Assembly: GCA_019421015.1 (NCBI GenBank)
Contig: JAHZGC010000008.1
Span: 1-16,700 of the forward strand
Length of the DNA: 16,700 nucleotides
Direction: 5' to 3'
Source: Coriobacteriaceae bacterium
GTDB lineage: Bacteria > Actinomycetota > Coriobacteriia > Coriobacteriales > UMGS124
Part shown: piece by piece, positions 6,048-14,181 of the stretch
How positions within the stretch are numbered: the stretch's first letter is position 1
Layout: each line of letters begins with the position of its first letter
Made by a program: the position numbers and the translations under genes
The notes under the pieces: model-generated
Told to the model about the DNA's origin: nothing
Database searches by the model: none
Seen by the model: the letters and a program-made list of their open reading frames with translations, nothing else

Positions 6048-8058
6048 CCCAGACACCGCGGCACAGGAGCCCCTGGGGTCTCAAGCAGCGGAGAAGCCCT
6101 CGGGATTTCGGGCACCACAGAAGGGCGCCGCGTCCCCGCAGCCCTCGGACCACCACGCACCGCAGGACCCCACGCGTCCGTCCTTGCGCCCCGCCATCCC
6201 CTTCTTCCGCACCTGGCTCGGTCGCATCGAGACCGCCTGCCTGGTCGCCTTCGACGTCGCGGCCACCTACGGGGCGTTCTGGGTCGCCACCTGGGGCACG
6301 GCGGCGGGGGAGCAGCTCTTCGGCAGCCCCCAGGGCTGGCTGCAGGGGGGCGTGCTCGCCCTGGCCAACGTCGCGGTGTTCCTGCTGTTCAACATGTACA
6401 ACAGCCTGTGGCGCTACGCGAGCATCTCGGAGGTGCTGCGCATCGCGGCCGCGACCTTGGTGGGCGCGCTGGTCGGAGACGCCGTCTTCTCCGCCGCCTT
6501 CGGGGGCGTGGGCCTGCGGGCCTTCGTGCTCGCCTGGGCGCTCGTGCTCCTGCTCTGCGGCGGGGTACGACTGGCTTTGAGGGCCGCGTGGGGCAACCAG
6601 TCCTGGCGCCTGGCCCGCCGGGCCGCAGGGGCCGCCCCGCGCACCCTCGTCGTGGGGGCGGGCGAGACCGGCAGCCTCACCATCAAGCGCATGCTCACCG
6701 GCGACCGCGACATGCTGGGGGATCCCGTGGCCCTGGTGGACGACGACCCCTCCAAGCGCGGCATGCACGTGCACGGCATCAAGGTCGAGGGTACCACGGC
6801 CGATATCCCGCGCCTGGCCCGCGGGCTCGCCTGCGAGCAGGTGGTCGTGGCGTGCCCCAGCGCCGACTGGGGGCAGCGCCAGCGCATCCTTGCCCTGTGC
6901 ATGCAGACGGGCCTCAAGGTGCAGACCCTGCCCGACGTGCGCGACCTGCCGGCGGAGGGGCTCGCCAGGGTGGCCCTGCGCGACGTCGAGATATCCGACC
7001 TGCTCAGCCGCGACGAGGTGCTGCTCGACCTGGGCCGCATGGACTACGTGGCCGGGCAGAGCGTGCTGGTGACGGGCGGGGGCGGCTCCATCGGCAGCGA
7101 GCTCGTGCGCCAGCTCCTGCCCGCGGTCCCGTCGCGCGTCGTGCTCTTCGACGTCTACGAGAACACCACCTACGAGCTCTACCACGAGCTCAAGGGCAAG
7201 GCGGCCGAGCAGGGCACCGAGCTCGTGGTCGAGATCGGCTCCATCACCGACCCCGAGGCCCTGCGGCTGGCCTTCGACCGCTGGGACCCCAAGGTGGTCT
7301 TCCACGCGGCGGCCCACAAGCACGTGCCCCTCATGGAGGGAGACGCCCGCGAGGCCGTGCGCAACAACGTCTTCGGCACGCTGAACGTGGCCCAGATGGC
7401 CCACGACCGCGGCTGCAGCCACTTCGTGCTCGTCTCCACCGACAAAGCCGTGAACCCCACGAACGTCATGGGCGCCACCAAGCGCATGTGCGAGACGGTC
7501 GTCCAGTCCTTCGCCGAGCGCGGGAGCCGGACGGTCTTTACGGCCGTGCGCTTCGGCAACGTGCTCGGCAGCCACGGAAGCGTGATCCCCCTCTTCAAGC
7601 GGCAGCTCAAGGAGGGCGGCCCCATCACGGTGACCCACAAGGACATCACCCGCTACTTCATGACCATCCCCGAGGCGAGCCGGCTCGTCATCACGGCGGG
7701 GGCCCTGGCCAAGGGCGGCGAGGTCTTCGTGCTCAAGATGGGCGACCCCGTGCGCATCTACGACCTGGCCTGCAACCTGGTGCGCCTCAGCGGCCTGCGC
7801 CTGGGTCGCGACATCGAGGTCAAGGTCACGGGGCTCAGGCCGGGCGAGAAGCTCTACGAGGAGCTGCGCATGGAGGGGGAGGACGTGATCCCCACCGACG
7901 TGGACGACATCACCGTCTCCACCGGCGCCCCCGTGCCGCCCGACCAGGTGGACAAGAACCTCGAGGCCTTGGCGGCCTGCTTGGAGGGGACCAACGACGA
8001 GATCAAGCGGGCGCTGGCCGAGGCCGTGCCGACGTATAGGCCGCAGCTTGCGGGGTAA
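6007..8058 (+). CDS. Membrane-bound UDP-HexNAc 4,6-dehydratase (WbpM/PglF/CapD family)
   Basis: This enzyme converts UDP-GlcNAc (or a related UDP-HexNAc) to a UDP-4-keto-6-deoxy sugar, the first step to bacillosamine- or FucNAc-type sugars. From a TTG at 6007 it is 683 residues. Four membrane segments lie at about 76-98, 109-133, 141-165 and 167-190. They are followed by a Rossmann-like sensor domain (LVVGAGETG near 215), then the NAD-binding VLVTGGGGSIGSE at 353-365. The catalytic block STDKAVNPTNVMGATK spans 477-492, with Met in place of the usual Tyr and K492, as in the WbpM/PglF class. RFGNVLGSHGSVIPLF and the LRPGEKLYEE tail are typical. The start is uncertain: TTG at 6007, 6016 or 6184 are possible, and the first 60 residues are low complexity. 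Arginine codons are mainly CGC, unlike the next gene. Confidence 0.92.
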   Translation: MRFLSAKQNSQPNNPDTAAQEPLGSQAAEKPSGFRAPQKGAASPQPSDHHAPQDPTRPSLRPAIPFFRTWLGRIETACLVAFDVAATYGAFWVATWGTAAGEQLFGSPQGWLQGGVLALANVAVFLLFNMYNSLWRYASISEVLRIAAATLVGALVGDAVFSAAFGGVGLRAFVLAWALVLLLCGGVRLALRAAWGNQSWRLARRAAGAAPRTLVVGAGETGSLTIKRMLTGDRDMLGDPVALVDDDPSKRGMHVHGIKVEGTTADIPRLARGLACEQVVVACPSADWGQRQRILALCMQTGLKVQTLPDVRDLPAEGLARVALRDVEISDLLSRDEVLLDLGRMDYVAGQSVLVTGGGGSIGSELVRQLLPAVPSRVVLFDVYENTTYELYHELKGKAAEQGTELVVEIGSITDPEALRLAFDRWDPKVVFHAAAHKHVPLMEGDAREAVRNNVFGTLNVAQMAHDRGCSHFVLVSTDKAVNPTNVMGATKRMCETVVQSFAERGSRTVFTAVRFGNVLGSHGSVIPLFKRQLKEGGPITVTHKDITRYFMTIPEASRLVITAGALAKGGEVFVLKMGDPVRIYDLACNLVRLSGLRLGRDIEVKVTGLRPGEKLYEELRMEGEDVIPTDVDDITVSTGAPVPPDQVDKNLEALAACLEGTNDEIKRALAEAVPTYRPQLAG

Positions 8059-8080
8059 CCAAAGGCATCCTGACCACCTC

Positions 8081-8113
8081 GGCTCGCGTTGATGCGCGGG
8101 CCGTTCTTTTTAT
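8081..8113 (+). terminator. Intrinsic terminator inside the operon
   Basis: GGCTCGCG (8081-8088) pairs with CGCGGGCC (8095-8102) in an 8-bp stem with one G-U pair and a TTGATG loop. It is followed by GTTCTTTTTAT (8103-8113). It lies in the 98-base gap between the dehydratase stop and the aminotransferase ribosome site, so it should stop polymerase that lacks an antiterminator. The two NusG-like proteins upstream are the obvious candidates to override it. Confidence 0.7.
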
Positions 8114-8156
8114 AAAGACCAAGCGACGCCTACAGAAGCAAGACGGGAGAAACCAC

Positions 8157-9404
8157 GTGCTGAACAAGAGCAGGCTGCCGGAGCCCTTCGAGCGGAAGGT
8201 CTGGCTCTCGTCGCCGACCATGCACGGCGAGGAGTTCGAGTACATGAAGCGCGCCTACGAGACCAACTGGATGAGCACCGTGGGCGAGAACGTCGACGAG
8301 GCCGAGAGGCTCTCGGCCGAGGCCTGCGGCCGCGCCTGCGGCGTGGCCCTCTCCAGCGGCACCGCGGCCCTGCACCTGGCCGTGAAGCTCGCCGGTGTGA
8401 GGGCGGGCGACGAGGTCCTGTGCTCCGACGTCACCTTCGCCGCCACGGTGAACCCCGTCGTGTACGAGGGCGGCGTCCCGGTCTTCGTGGACACCGAGCG
8501 GGGCACCTGGAACATGGACCCCGAGGCCCTCGAGAGGGCGTTCGAGCTGCACCCGGGCGCCAAAGCGGTGATGGTGGCCCACCTCTACGGGACGCCTGCC
8601 AGGATGGACGAGATAGTCTCGATAGCCCACGCCCACGGCGCCGTCGTTATCGAGGACGCCGCCGAGGCCCTGGGGGCGACCTACAGGAGGCGCCCGGCGG
8701 GCTCCCTGGGCGACAGCTCCGTCATCTGCTTCAACGGCAACAAGATCGTCACCGGCTCCTCGGGAGGGGCGCTCCTGACCGACGACCCCGACGTCGCGGC
8801 GAAGGCCCGTAAGCTCTCCACCCAGGCCCGCGAGGCCGCGCCCTGGTACCAGCACGAGGAGGTGGGCTACAACTACCGCATGAGCAACGTGGTCGCGGGC
8901 GTGGTGAGGGGGCAGATGCCGCACCTGCGGGAGCACGTGGCCCAGAAGAAGGCCATCTACGAGAGGTACCGCGAGGGCTTCAAGGATATCCCGGTCTCGA
9001 TGAACCCCTACGACGCGGGCGCCTCCGAGCCCAACTTCTGGCTTTCCTGCCTGATCGTCGACGAGGGCGCCATGTGCCCCCAGGTGAGGGGCGAGCGGGA
9101 CTACCTCTACAGGCCCGAGCCCGGGAAGAGCTGCCCCCAGGAGATATTGGACGCCATATCCGCCATCAACGCGGAGGGACGCCCCGTATGGAAGCCCATG
9201 CACATGCAGCCCGTCTACAGGAACAGCGCTTTCGTGACCCGCGAGGGGAACGGCCGCGCCCGCACGAACGCCTACCTGCCCGGAGGCGTCGAGGACGTGG
9301 GCATGGACGTCTTCGCCCGCGGCCTGTGCCTGCCTTCCGACAACAAGATGACGGCCGCGCAGCAGGACAGGGTCATCGGGGCCGTGAGGGAGTGCTTTGA
9401 GTAA
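8157..9404 (+). CDS. DegT/DnrJ/EryC1-type PLP aminotransferase (PglE-like)
   Basis: This 415-residue enzyme should aminate the 4-keto sugar made by the upstream dehydratase, giving a UDP-4-amino-4,6-dideoxy-HexNAc. Family marks are WLSSPTMHGEE at the N-terminus, CGVALSSGTAALHLAV near 61-76, VVIEDAAEALGATY with D167 facing the PLP ring, and FNGNKIVTGSSGG with K196 as Schiff-base lysine. The later RPVWKPMHMQPVY is also typical of sugar aminotransferases. Length is normal to slightly long because of a region near 300-330 (MCPQVRGERDYLYRPEPGKSC). The GTG start has GGGAGA 6 bases upstream. It follows the intrinsic terminator and ends 8 bases inside the sugar transferase gene. AGG arginine and ATA isoleucine codons are much commoner here than in the dehydratase. 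Confidence 0.92.
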   Translation: MLNKSRLPEPFERKVWLSSPTMHGEEFEYMKRAYETNWMSTVGENVDEAERLSAEACGRACGVALSSGTAALHLAVKLAGVRAGDEVLCSDVTFAATVNPVVYEGGVPVFVDTERGTWNMDPEALERAFELHPGAKAVMVAHLYGTPARMDEIVSIAHAHGAVVIEDAAEALGATYRRRPAGSLGDSSVICFNGNKIVTGSSGGALLTDDPDVAAKARKLSTQAREAAPWYQHEEVGYNYRMSNVVAGVVRGQMPHLREHVAQKKAIYERYREGFKDIPVSMNPYDAGASEPNFWLSCLIVDEGAMCPQVRGERDYLYRPEPGKSCPQEILDAISAINAEGRPVWKPMHMQPVYRNSAFVTREGNGRARTNAYLPGGVEDVGMDVFARGLCLPSDNKMTAAQQDRVIGAVRECFE

Positions 9405-10119
9405 CCGCGTGCTCCACAAGCCCTACGGCCCCTACGAGCGCTTCGTGAAGCGCCCCCTGGACGCGTGCCTGGCGGCGCTTGCCCTCGTGTGCCTGAGCCC
9501 GGTCATGGGCGTCACGGCGCTGTTGGTGCGGACGAAGCTGGGGAGCCCCGTCGTCTTCTCCCAGGAGCGGCCCGGGCGCATAGACCCAAAGACGGGCGAG
9601 GAAAAGATCTTCAGGCTCTACAAGTTCCGTTCCATGACCGACGCCCGCGACGCGGAGGGCAACCCGCTGCCTGACGGCGAGCGCCTCACGTCCTTCGGCC
9701 GGGTCCTGCGCTCCACGAGCCTCGACGAGCTTCCCGAGCTCTGGAACATCCTCAGGGGAGACATGGCGGTGGTGGGTCCGCGCCCGCAGCTGGTGCGCGA
9801 CATGGCGTTCATGACGCCCCAGCAGCGCGGGCGGCACCGCGTGCGCCCGGGCCTCACGGGGCTGGCGCAGATTCGCGGTCGCAACGCCATCAGCTGGGAG
9901 GGGAAGCTGGGCTCGGACCTCGAGTACGTGGGGCGGGTCACCTTCCTGGGCGACGCCGGGATTGTCCTCAGGACGGTCGCGAAGGTGTTCGGGCGCGACG
10001 GCATATCGGCGGAGGGCATGGCCACGGCGGAGGACTACGGGGACTACCTACTCAGGGTCGGGAAGGTCACTGGCGAGGAGCACGAGAGGCTCGTCGCACG
10101 TGCAAGGGGGATCCACTGA
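9397..10119 (+). CDS. Initiating phosphoglycosyl transferase (bacterial sugar transferase, PglC/WcaJ family)
   Basis: This enzyme transfers a phospho-sugar from a UDP-sugar to undecaprenyl phosphate and so starts the repeat unit at the inner face of the membrane. It has 240 residues. A single re-entrant or spanning hydrophobic helix lies at about 22-44 (LDACLAALALVCLSPVMGVTALLV), then FSQERPG, YKFRSMTDA at 75-83, the catalytic D110-E111 in STSLDELPELWNIL, and the VGPRP and RPGLTGLAQIRGR blocks. It is a short, monotopic PglC-like form without the extra membrane domain. The C-terminal tail (YGDYLLRVGKVTGEEHE) is seen in many Gram-positive members. The TTG start overlaps the aminotransferase by 8 bases and has GAGGGAG just upstream. 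The preceding genes suggest a diamino- or amino-dideoxy sugar as substrate. Confidence 0.92.
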   Translation: MSNRVLHKPYGPYERFVKRPLDACLAALALVCLSPVMGVTALLVRTKLGSPVVFSQERPGRIDPKTGEEKIFRLYKFRSMTDARDAEGNPLPDGERLTSFGRVLRSTSLDELPELWNILRGDMAVVGPRPQLVRDMAFMTPQQRGRHRVRPGLTGLAQIRGRNAISWEGKLGSDLEYVGRVTFLGDAGIVLRTVAKVFGRDGISAEGMATAEDYGDYLLRVGKVTGEEHERLVARARGIH

Positions 10120-10919
10120 TGGGCTCGAACGCGGGAAATGGCGGCAAGCAGGGTGCGTATGGGCTGGTGTCGGTCGTCATGCCTGCCTACAACACGGCCG
10201 CCTTTATCGGGTCGAGCGTGGGTTCGGTCCTCTCGCAGACCTACCCCGACTGGGAACTGCTGGTCGTGGACGACTGCTCGACGGACGGGACGGCGGAGGC
10301 CGTGGAGGGCTTCCGAGACGGGCGGGTCAGGCTGCTGCGCAACCCCTGCAGGCTGGGCGCCGCCGAGTCGCGCAACCGGGCGCTCAGGGAGGCGCGGGGC
10401 CGCTGGGTGGCCTTCCTGGACAGCGACGACGAGTGGCTCCCTGAGAAGCTGGAGCGCCAGCTCGCCTTCATGGCGGAAAACGGCCACGCATTCTCGTACA
10501 CCGATTACATGATCATGGACGAGGCGGGCCATGTCGGTGCGGCGGTCGTCACCGGCCCGGACGTTGTGGACAGAAGGGCGATGTACCGCTACTGCTACCC
10601 CGGTGCGCTCACGGTCATGTACGACGCCGACGCGGTCGGGCTGGTGCAGGTCGCCGACATCCCCAAGAACAATGACTACGCGATGTGGCTCCAGGTCGTC
10701 GAGCGCTCGCCGGCGTACAGGTTCCCCGAGCCCCTGGCCGTCTATCGGCACCGTGGCGGCTCGATATCCAGCGGCAGCAAGCTGCGCCTCGTGAGGCACC
10801 ACTATGCAATGTTCAGGCAGGCCTGCGGGTTCGGAAGGGCCAGGTCAGCCGCCTGCACAATCAGGAACCTCTGGTTCGGCCTTCAGAAGAAATTGCTATA
10901 CAGAGCTCGCGGCGAATAG
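10119..10919 (+). CDS. GT2 family glycosyltransferase
   Basis: This 266-residue GT-A fold enzyme adds a sugar from a nucleotide donor to the lipid-linked glycan on the cytoplasmic side. Visible motifs are VSVVMPAYNTAAFI at 17-30, LLVVDDCSTDGT at 47-58, GAAESRNRALREARGRWVAFLDSDDEW with the metal-binding DSDD at 101-104, and NNDYAMWLQVVERS, which holds the usual catalytic-base region. It is close in layout to TuaG-like and WaaV-like enzymes, but donor and acceptor cannot be read. The ATG overlaps the sugar transferase stop by one base (TGATG), with AAGGGGG 8 bases upstream, so translation is probably coupled. The C-terminal helix (TIRNLWFGLQKKLLYRARGE) is basic and may touch the membrane. 74 non-coding bases follow. 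Confidence 0.9.
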   Translation: MGSNAGNGGKQGAYGLVSVVMPAYNTAAFIGSSVGSVLSQTYPDWELLVVDDCSTDGTAEAVEGFRDGRVRLLRNPCRLGAAESRNRALREARGRWVAFLDSDDEWLPEKLERQLAFMAENGHAFSYTDYMIMDEAGHVGAAVVTGPDVVDRRAMYRYCYPGALTVMYDADAVGLVQVADIPKNNDYAMWLQVVERSPAYRFPEPLAVYRHRGGSISSGSKLRLVRHHYAMFRQACGFGRARSAACTIRNLWFGLQKKLLYRARGE

Positions 10920-10993
10920 CAAGAAGAGGTTCCCAGACTATCGGTTTTTGGTAGACCGCAATTAGATGTCGTAAAAAAGGGGGTTTATAACCA

Positions 10994-11908
10994 ATGGAAC
11001 GAGGCAACCCTCTGTACGGTGTGCGGAGAAAGATTCAGGTAATCGCACACAAGCTCCTGCCGGACGGGGCGCTGGCGAGGCTCTACTCGCGCGTTGTCAT
11101 GGGGCACGACGTCGACCTCCGGGACCCAAGGACCTTCAATGAGAAGATTCAGTGGTGCAAAATACATGCCTTCCCCGAGGAGCCCCAGGTCGTCAGGTGC
11201 GCGGACAAGGCCGCCGTCAGGGGGTTCGTGGAGGAGAGGGGCCTGGGCGGCCTGCTCGTCCCGTCACTGGGCACCTGGGCCGATCCGCAGGGCATCGACT
11301 GGGGCGCCCTCCCCGAGCGTTTCGTGCTCAAGTGCAACCACGGCTGCGCCTACAACGTCATCTGCCCGGATAAGTCCGAGGCTGACGAACGGGAGGTCAA
11401 GACGCTCCTCTCGGGGTGGCTCAGGGAGGACTTCGGCGCCTTCAACGTGGAGCTCCACTACTCGCGCATCAGCCCCCGGGTCGTGGTGGGCGAGGAGTTC
11501 CTCGGGGAGGCCATCACGGACTTCAAGTTCTTCTGCTTCAACGGCGAGCCTAGGTACGTCTACGTCTCCTACGACCTGGCGCACGACAGGCAAGCCAAGA
11601 TCGGGTTCTTCGGGGTCAACGGGGAGCCCCTCGGTCTCAGGAGGGACGACTACGCCCCGCTTGAAGACGCCGACTTCCCTCCGTTCTACGGCGAGATGCT
11701 GCGGGATGCCCGGACGCTGTGCGCGGGATTCCCGTTCGTCAGGGTGGACTTCTTCGTCATGCCCGACCGGCACTACTTCGCCGAGATGACGTTCACGCCC
11801 TCGGCTGGGATGATGCCGTTCAACCCGCCCGAGGTCGACCTGGAGTGGGGAGATAACCTCGACATCTCGGAGTACGTGGCCCGTCACGGCAAGAGGGCGG
11901 GGGCGTAG
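10994..11908 (+). CDS. TupA-like ATP-grasp protein
   Basis: This 304-residue protein matches the TupA-like ATP-grasp family found in polysaccharide clusters. The family is named after TupA of teichuronopeptide synthesis, which suggests that an amino acid or other carboxylate-amine link is made on the glycan. Marks in order are DPRTFNEKIQWCKIH near 43-57, CADKAAVRGFVEERG near 69-83, FVLKCNHGCAYNVIC near 109-123, VVGEEFLGEAITDFKFFCFNGEPRYVYV near 165-190, and FVRVDFFVMPDRHYFAEMTFTPSAGM near 247-272. The last block holds the usual metal-binding D and E. The ATG has AAGGGGG 10 bases upstream. It lies among glycosyltransferases, so modification of the repeat unit is the likely role. Substrates are unknown. 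Confidence 0.88.
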   Translation: MERGNPLYGVRRKIQVIAHKLLPDGALARLYSRVVMGHDVDLRDPRTFNEKIQWCKIHAFPEEPQVVRCADKAAVRGFVEERGLGGLLVPSLGTWADPQGIDWGALPERFVLKCNHGCAYNVICPDKSEADEREVKTLLSGWLREDFGAFNVELHYSRISPRVVVGEEFLGEAITDFKFFCFNGEPRYVYVSYDLAHDRQAKIGFFGVNGEPLGLRRDDYAPLEDADFPPFYGEMLRDARTLCAGFPFVRVDFFVMPDRHYFAEMTFTPSAGMMPFNPPEVDLEWGDNLDISEYVARHGKRAGA

Positions 11909-11911
11909 GCC

Positions 11912-12997
11912 GTGGTGGCGGAAGCAAGGCCGAAGGTCGCCGTCGTTGGGCACTTCGGCGGTGCCGAGAAGTTCCTGGACGGGCAGACCGTCAAGACCAA
12001 GACGCTCTGCGACGAGCTCTCGCTGGCCGGTGTCAAGGGCATCGTGAGGGTCGACACCTGGCTCAACAAACACGACAAGCCGAGGTTACTGGCTGAGACT
12101 CTAAAAGCGATACGGGAGTGCGACGTCTTCATCCTGCTGCTGTCTCGAGGTGGCCTCTCCGTATTCCTTCCCATCTTCCGTGCGGTGAAGGCCCTGAGCG
12201 GCAAGAGGGTCTATCTCGACGTAATCGGCGGGAACACCGCCGAACTCGTTCGGGGGAAGCCGTACCTGGGCAGGTGCATGGCCTCGTTCGATTCCGTGTG
12301 GCCCGAAACGAGGCGGGGCCAGGGGGGGTTCCGGCGCGTCGGGGTCGGGGGCACCGCCGTGATCCCCAACTTTAAGCGCCTCGCATCGGCTGCGGGTGCT
12401 CCTGAGAAGGAGCTCGGCTTCAGGTTTTGCACCTTCAGCCGCGTGACGAGGGAGAAGGGGATTGCCGAGGCGGTTGATGCCGTCAAATTATATCGCGAGG
12501 ACGCAGGAGCTGACGACGTCTATCTGGACGTGTGGGGCCCGATCGAGAAAGGCTTCTCGACCGAGTTCGAGGGGCTATGCTCGGAGCACTCTGACTTCGT
12601 CACCTACAAGGGGTGCGTCCCTTACTCCGAGAGCATGGCGGCGCTTCGAGGCGAGGATGCGCTACTCTTCCCCACGAGGTGGGAAGGTGAGGGTTTCCCG
12701 GGGACCTTGGTTGACGCGTTCGCTGCGGGGCTCCCGGTGGTCGCGTCGGACTGGAACTCGAACTCGGAGGTCGTGACACAGCGCAAGACGGGCCTCATAT
12801 ACCCGTCTGTCGAGTTCCCGACGCTTTACGACGCTGTAGCCTGGTGCGCGTCCCACCGTGGGGAGATCCGGGCCATGGGGAAGGCATGCTTGAAAGAGGC
12901 GCAGCTCTATACGCCGGAAAAATGGGTTCCGGTGATTTTGAAAGAGACCGGTCTCGATTCAGCGCTTGCAGGCGATGACGAGTCTCGTCGTGTTTAG
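11912..12997 (+). CDS. GT4 family glycosyltransferase
   Basis: This 361-residue GT-B fold protein should transfer one sugar to the growing lipid-linked repeat. The N-terminal domain opens with KVAVVGHFGGAEKFLDGQTVKT, a loop often seen in exopolysaccharide GT4 enzymes. The C-terminal domain has FCTFSRVTREKGIAEAVDAVKLY, which carries the donor-phosphate R and K, then LLFPTRWEGEGFPGTLVDAFAAGLPVVASDWNSNSEVV. In the EX7E motif E258/E260 is visible but the distal Glu is replaced by Asp (GFPGTLVD). The GTG start is 3 bases after the ATP-grasp stop with GAGGGCGGGGG upstream, so the two are co-translated. GC content falls slightly in the 5' third, hinting at a mosaic origin. Confidence 0.9.
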   Translation: MVAEARPKVAVVGHFGGAEKFLDGQTVKTKTLCDELSLAGVKGIVRVDTWLNKHDKPRLLAETLKAIRECDVFILLLSRGGLSVFLPIFRAVKALSGKRVYLDVIGGNTAELVRGKPYLGRCMASFDSVWPETRRGQGGFRRVGVGGTAVIPNFKRLASAAGAPEKELGFRFCTFSRVTREKGIAEAVDAVKLYREDAGADDVYLDVWGPIEKGFSTEFEGLCSEHSDFVTYKGCVPYSESMAALRGEDALLFPTRWEGEGFPGTLVDAFAAGLPVVASDWNSNSEVVTQRKTGLIYPSVEFPTLYDAVAWCASHRGEIRAMGKACLKEAQLYTPEKWVPVILKETGLDSALAGDDESRRV

Positions 12998-13029
12998 TGC
13001 AATTCCGTTAACTTGGAGCTACTCGGACA

Positions 13030-14124
13030 ATGAGAGACCTCAAAAGCAAGTCCATACTCTTTATAACGCTCAAGCTCGGAGGCGGGGGTGCGGAGCGTGT
13101 CACATCTCTTTTGGCCAATTCGATGCACGCCTCGGGTTACGACGTCTCCGTTCTGGCGATAGACGGTGAGGACGGCTCCTACCGGATGGACTCCGGTTTG
13201 GAACCGGTGTTCCTGCACCCCTCTGCTGGCAAGGTCGGCGGCGTGCTCTCGAGGCTTGTGGGTATCTCGAAGTACGTCAACAGGAATAAACCCGACGTTG
13301 TTGTTTGTCTGGGCGGCGGCTACAGGTACGTCGACACGCTCAGGCTCTACGACAAGGCCGAGCTGGTCTTCTCCGAGAGGAACTATCCCCCGATGGTCTA
13401 CGGCGCGAGGCAGATGAAGGTGGCGACCAGGCTGTGCGAGCGGGCGTCGAAGGTCGTGTTCCAGACGCCTGAGGTGCGAGATTGCTATCCGGAAGATGTG
13501 AGGCGTAAATCTGTAATTATTCCCAACCCAGTTGGTAGGCAACTGCCGTGGTGGGTGGGTGCTGGTGCGGCCGAGAGACGTATCGTGACGTTTTGCCGCC
13601 TCGAGCCCCAGAAGAATCTGTCGTTGTTGGTGAATGCGTTCGCTGTCTTTGCTCACTCTGGACACGGTGACTGGGTGCTTGAGATTTATGGAGAGGGCTC
13701 ACAGCATGAAAGGCTATGCGAGCAGGCCCGTGATCTCGGTGTTTCGGAGTCGGTGAAGATAGTCCCGTTTTCCGCAGATATTCACGAACTTGTGCGGGGC
13801 GCCACGATGTTTGTGAGCAGTTCAGACTTCGAAGGGCTACAAAACTCGCTTATCGAATGTATGGCGATGGGAATGCCTTGCGTGGCCACCGATTGCTTAG
13901 GTGGCGGTGCAAGAATGCTTGCAGGTAAGGGAAGCTCGAGGATTCTATTGGTCCCCCGTGGGTCGATTACTGAACTAGCAAAGGCAATGGGACGAGTGGC
14001 AGACAACCCCCTTCTGGCTGGACGGCTTTCTTATGAAGCACGAAAAGTTCGAGAGGAATTCTCTGTGGAAAGGATATGTGAGGAATGGATCAAACTCATT
14101 GAGGATGGAATTGAAGATGCATAG
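13030..14124 (+). CDS. GT4 family glycosyltransferase
   Basis: This 364-residue GT-B enzyme has the N-terminal loop ITLKLGGGGAERVTSLLA at 12-29 typical of retaining GT4 transferases. Its C-terminal domain contains IVTFCRLEPQKNLSLLVNAFAVF (donor-phosphate R and K), then VSSSDFEGLQNSLIECMAMGMPCVATDC, with a complete EX7E motif at E268 and E276. It resembles EpsD/PglJ-like and GalNAc-alpha transferases in layout, but the sugar is not readable. The ATG start has GGAG 12 bases upstream, 32 bases after the preceding stop. From about 13600 onward AT-rich codons become frequent, so a base-composition gradient runs through the gene toward the AT-rich polymerase gene that follows. Confidence 0.9.
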   Translation: MRDLKSKSILFITLKLGGGGAERVTSLLANSMHASGYDVSVLAIDGEDGSYRMDSGLEPVFLHPSAGKVGGVLSRLVGISKYVNRNKPDVVVCLGGGYRYVDTLRLYDKAELVFSERNYPPMVYGARQMKVATRLCERASKVVFQTPEVRDCYPEDVRRKSVIIPNPVGRQLPWWVGAGAAERRIVTFCRLEPQKNLSLLVNAFAVFAHSGHGDWVLEIYGEGSQHERLCEQARDLGVSESVKIVPFSADIHELVRGATMFVSSSDFEGLQNSLIECMAMGMPCVATDCLGGGARMLAGKGSSRILLVPRGSITELAKAMGRVADNPLLAGRLSYEARKVREEFSVERICEEWIKLIEDGIEDA

Positions 14125-14157
14125 TCGTCTTTGGCACGGAGATATTGTGCAGCCGAG

Positions 14158-14177
14158 TCTTCCCCAGGAGGGGAGGA
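14158..14177 (+). promoter_or_regulatory. Hairpin covering the ribosome site of the polymerase gene
   Basis: TCTTCCCC (14158-14165) pairs with GGGGAGGA (14170-14177) in an 8-bp stem with one U-G pair and an AGGA loop. The GGAGG ribosome site of the gene starting at 14182 lies inside the descending arm. Translation of the membrane protein would need the hairpin opened, for instance by ribosomes or a small regulator. Confidence 0.45.
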
Positions 14178-14181
14178 AAAA

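Noticed and set aside
5956..7638. Long open frame (560 codons) on the minus strand
   Set aside because: It is antisense to the dehydratase gene and reads as His/Gly/Ala-rich low-complexity sequence, a usual shadow of GC-rich coding DNA.
8130..9419. Long open frame (429 codons) on the minus strand
   Set aside because: It is antisense to the aminotransferase gene, has a His/Gly/Val-rich composition and no family motifs.
10930..10965. Possible terminator between the GT2 and ATP-grasp genes
   Set aside because: The best stem is 5 bp with a U-G pair, and its T run is in the loop rather than after the stem.
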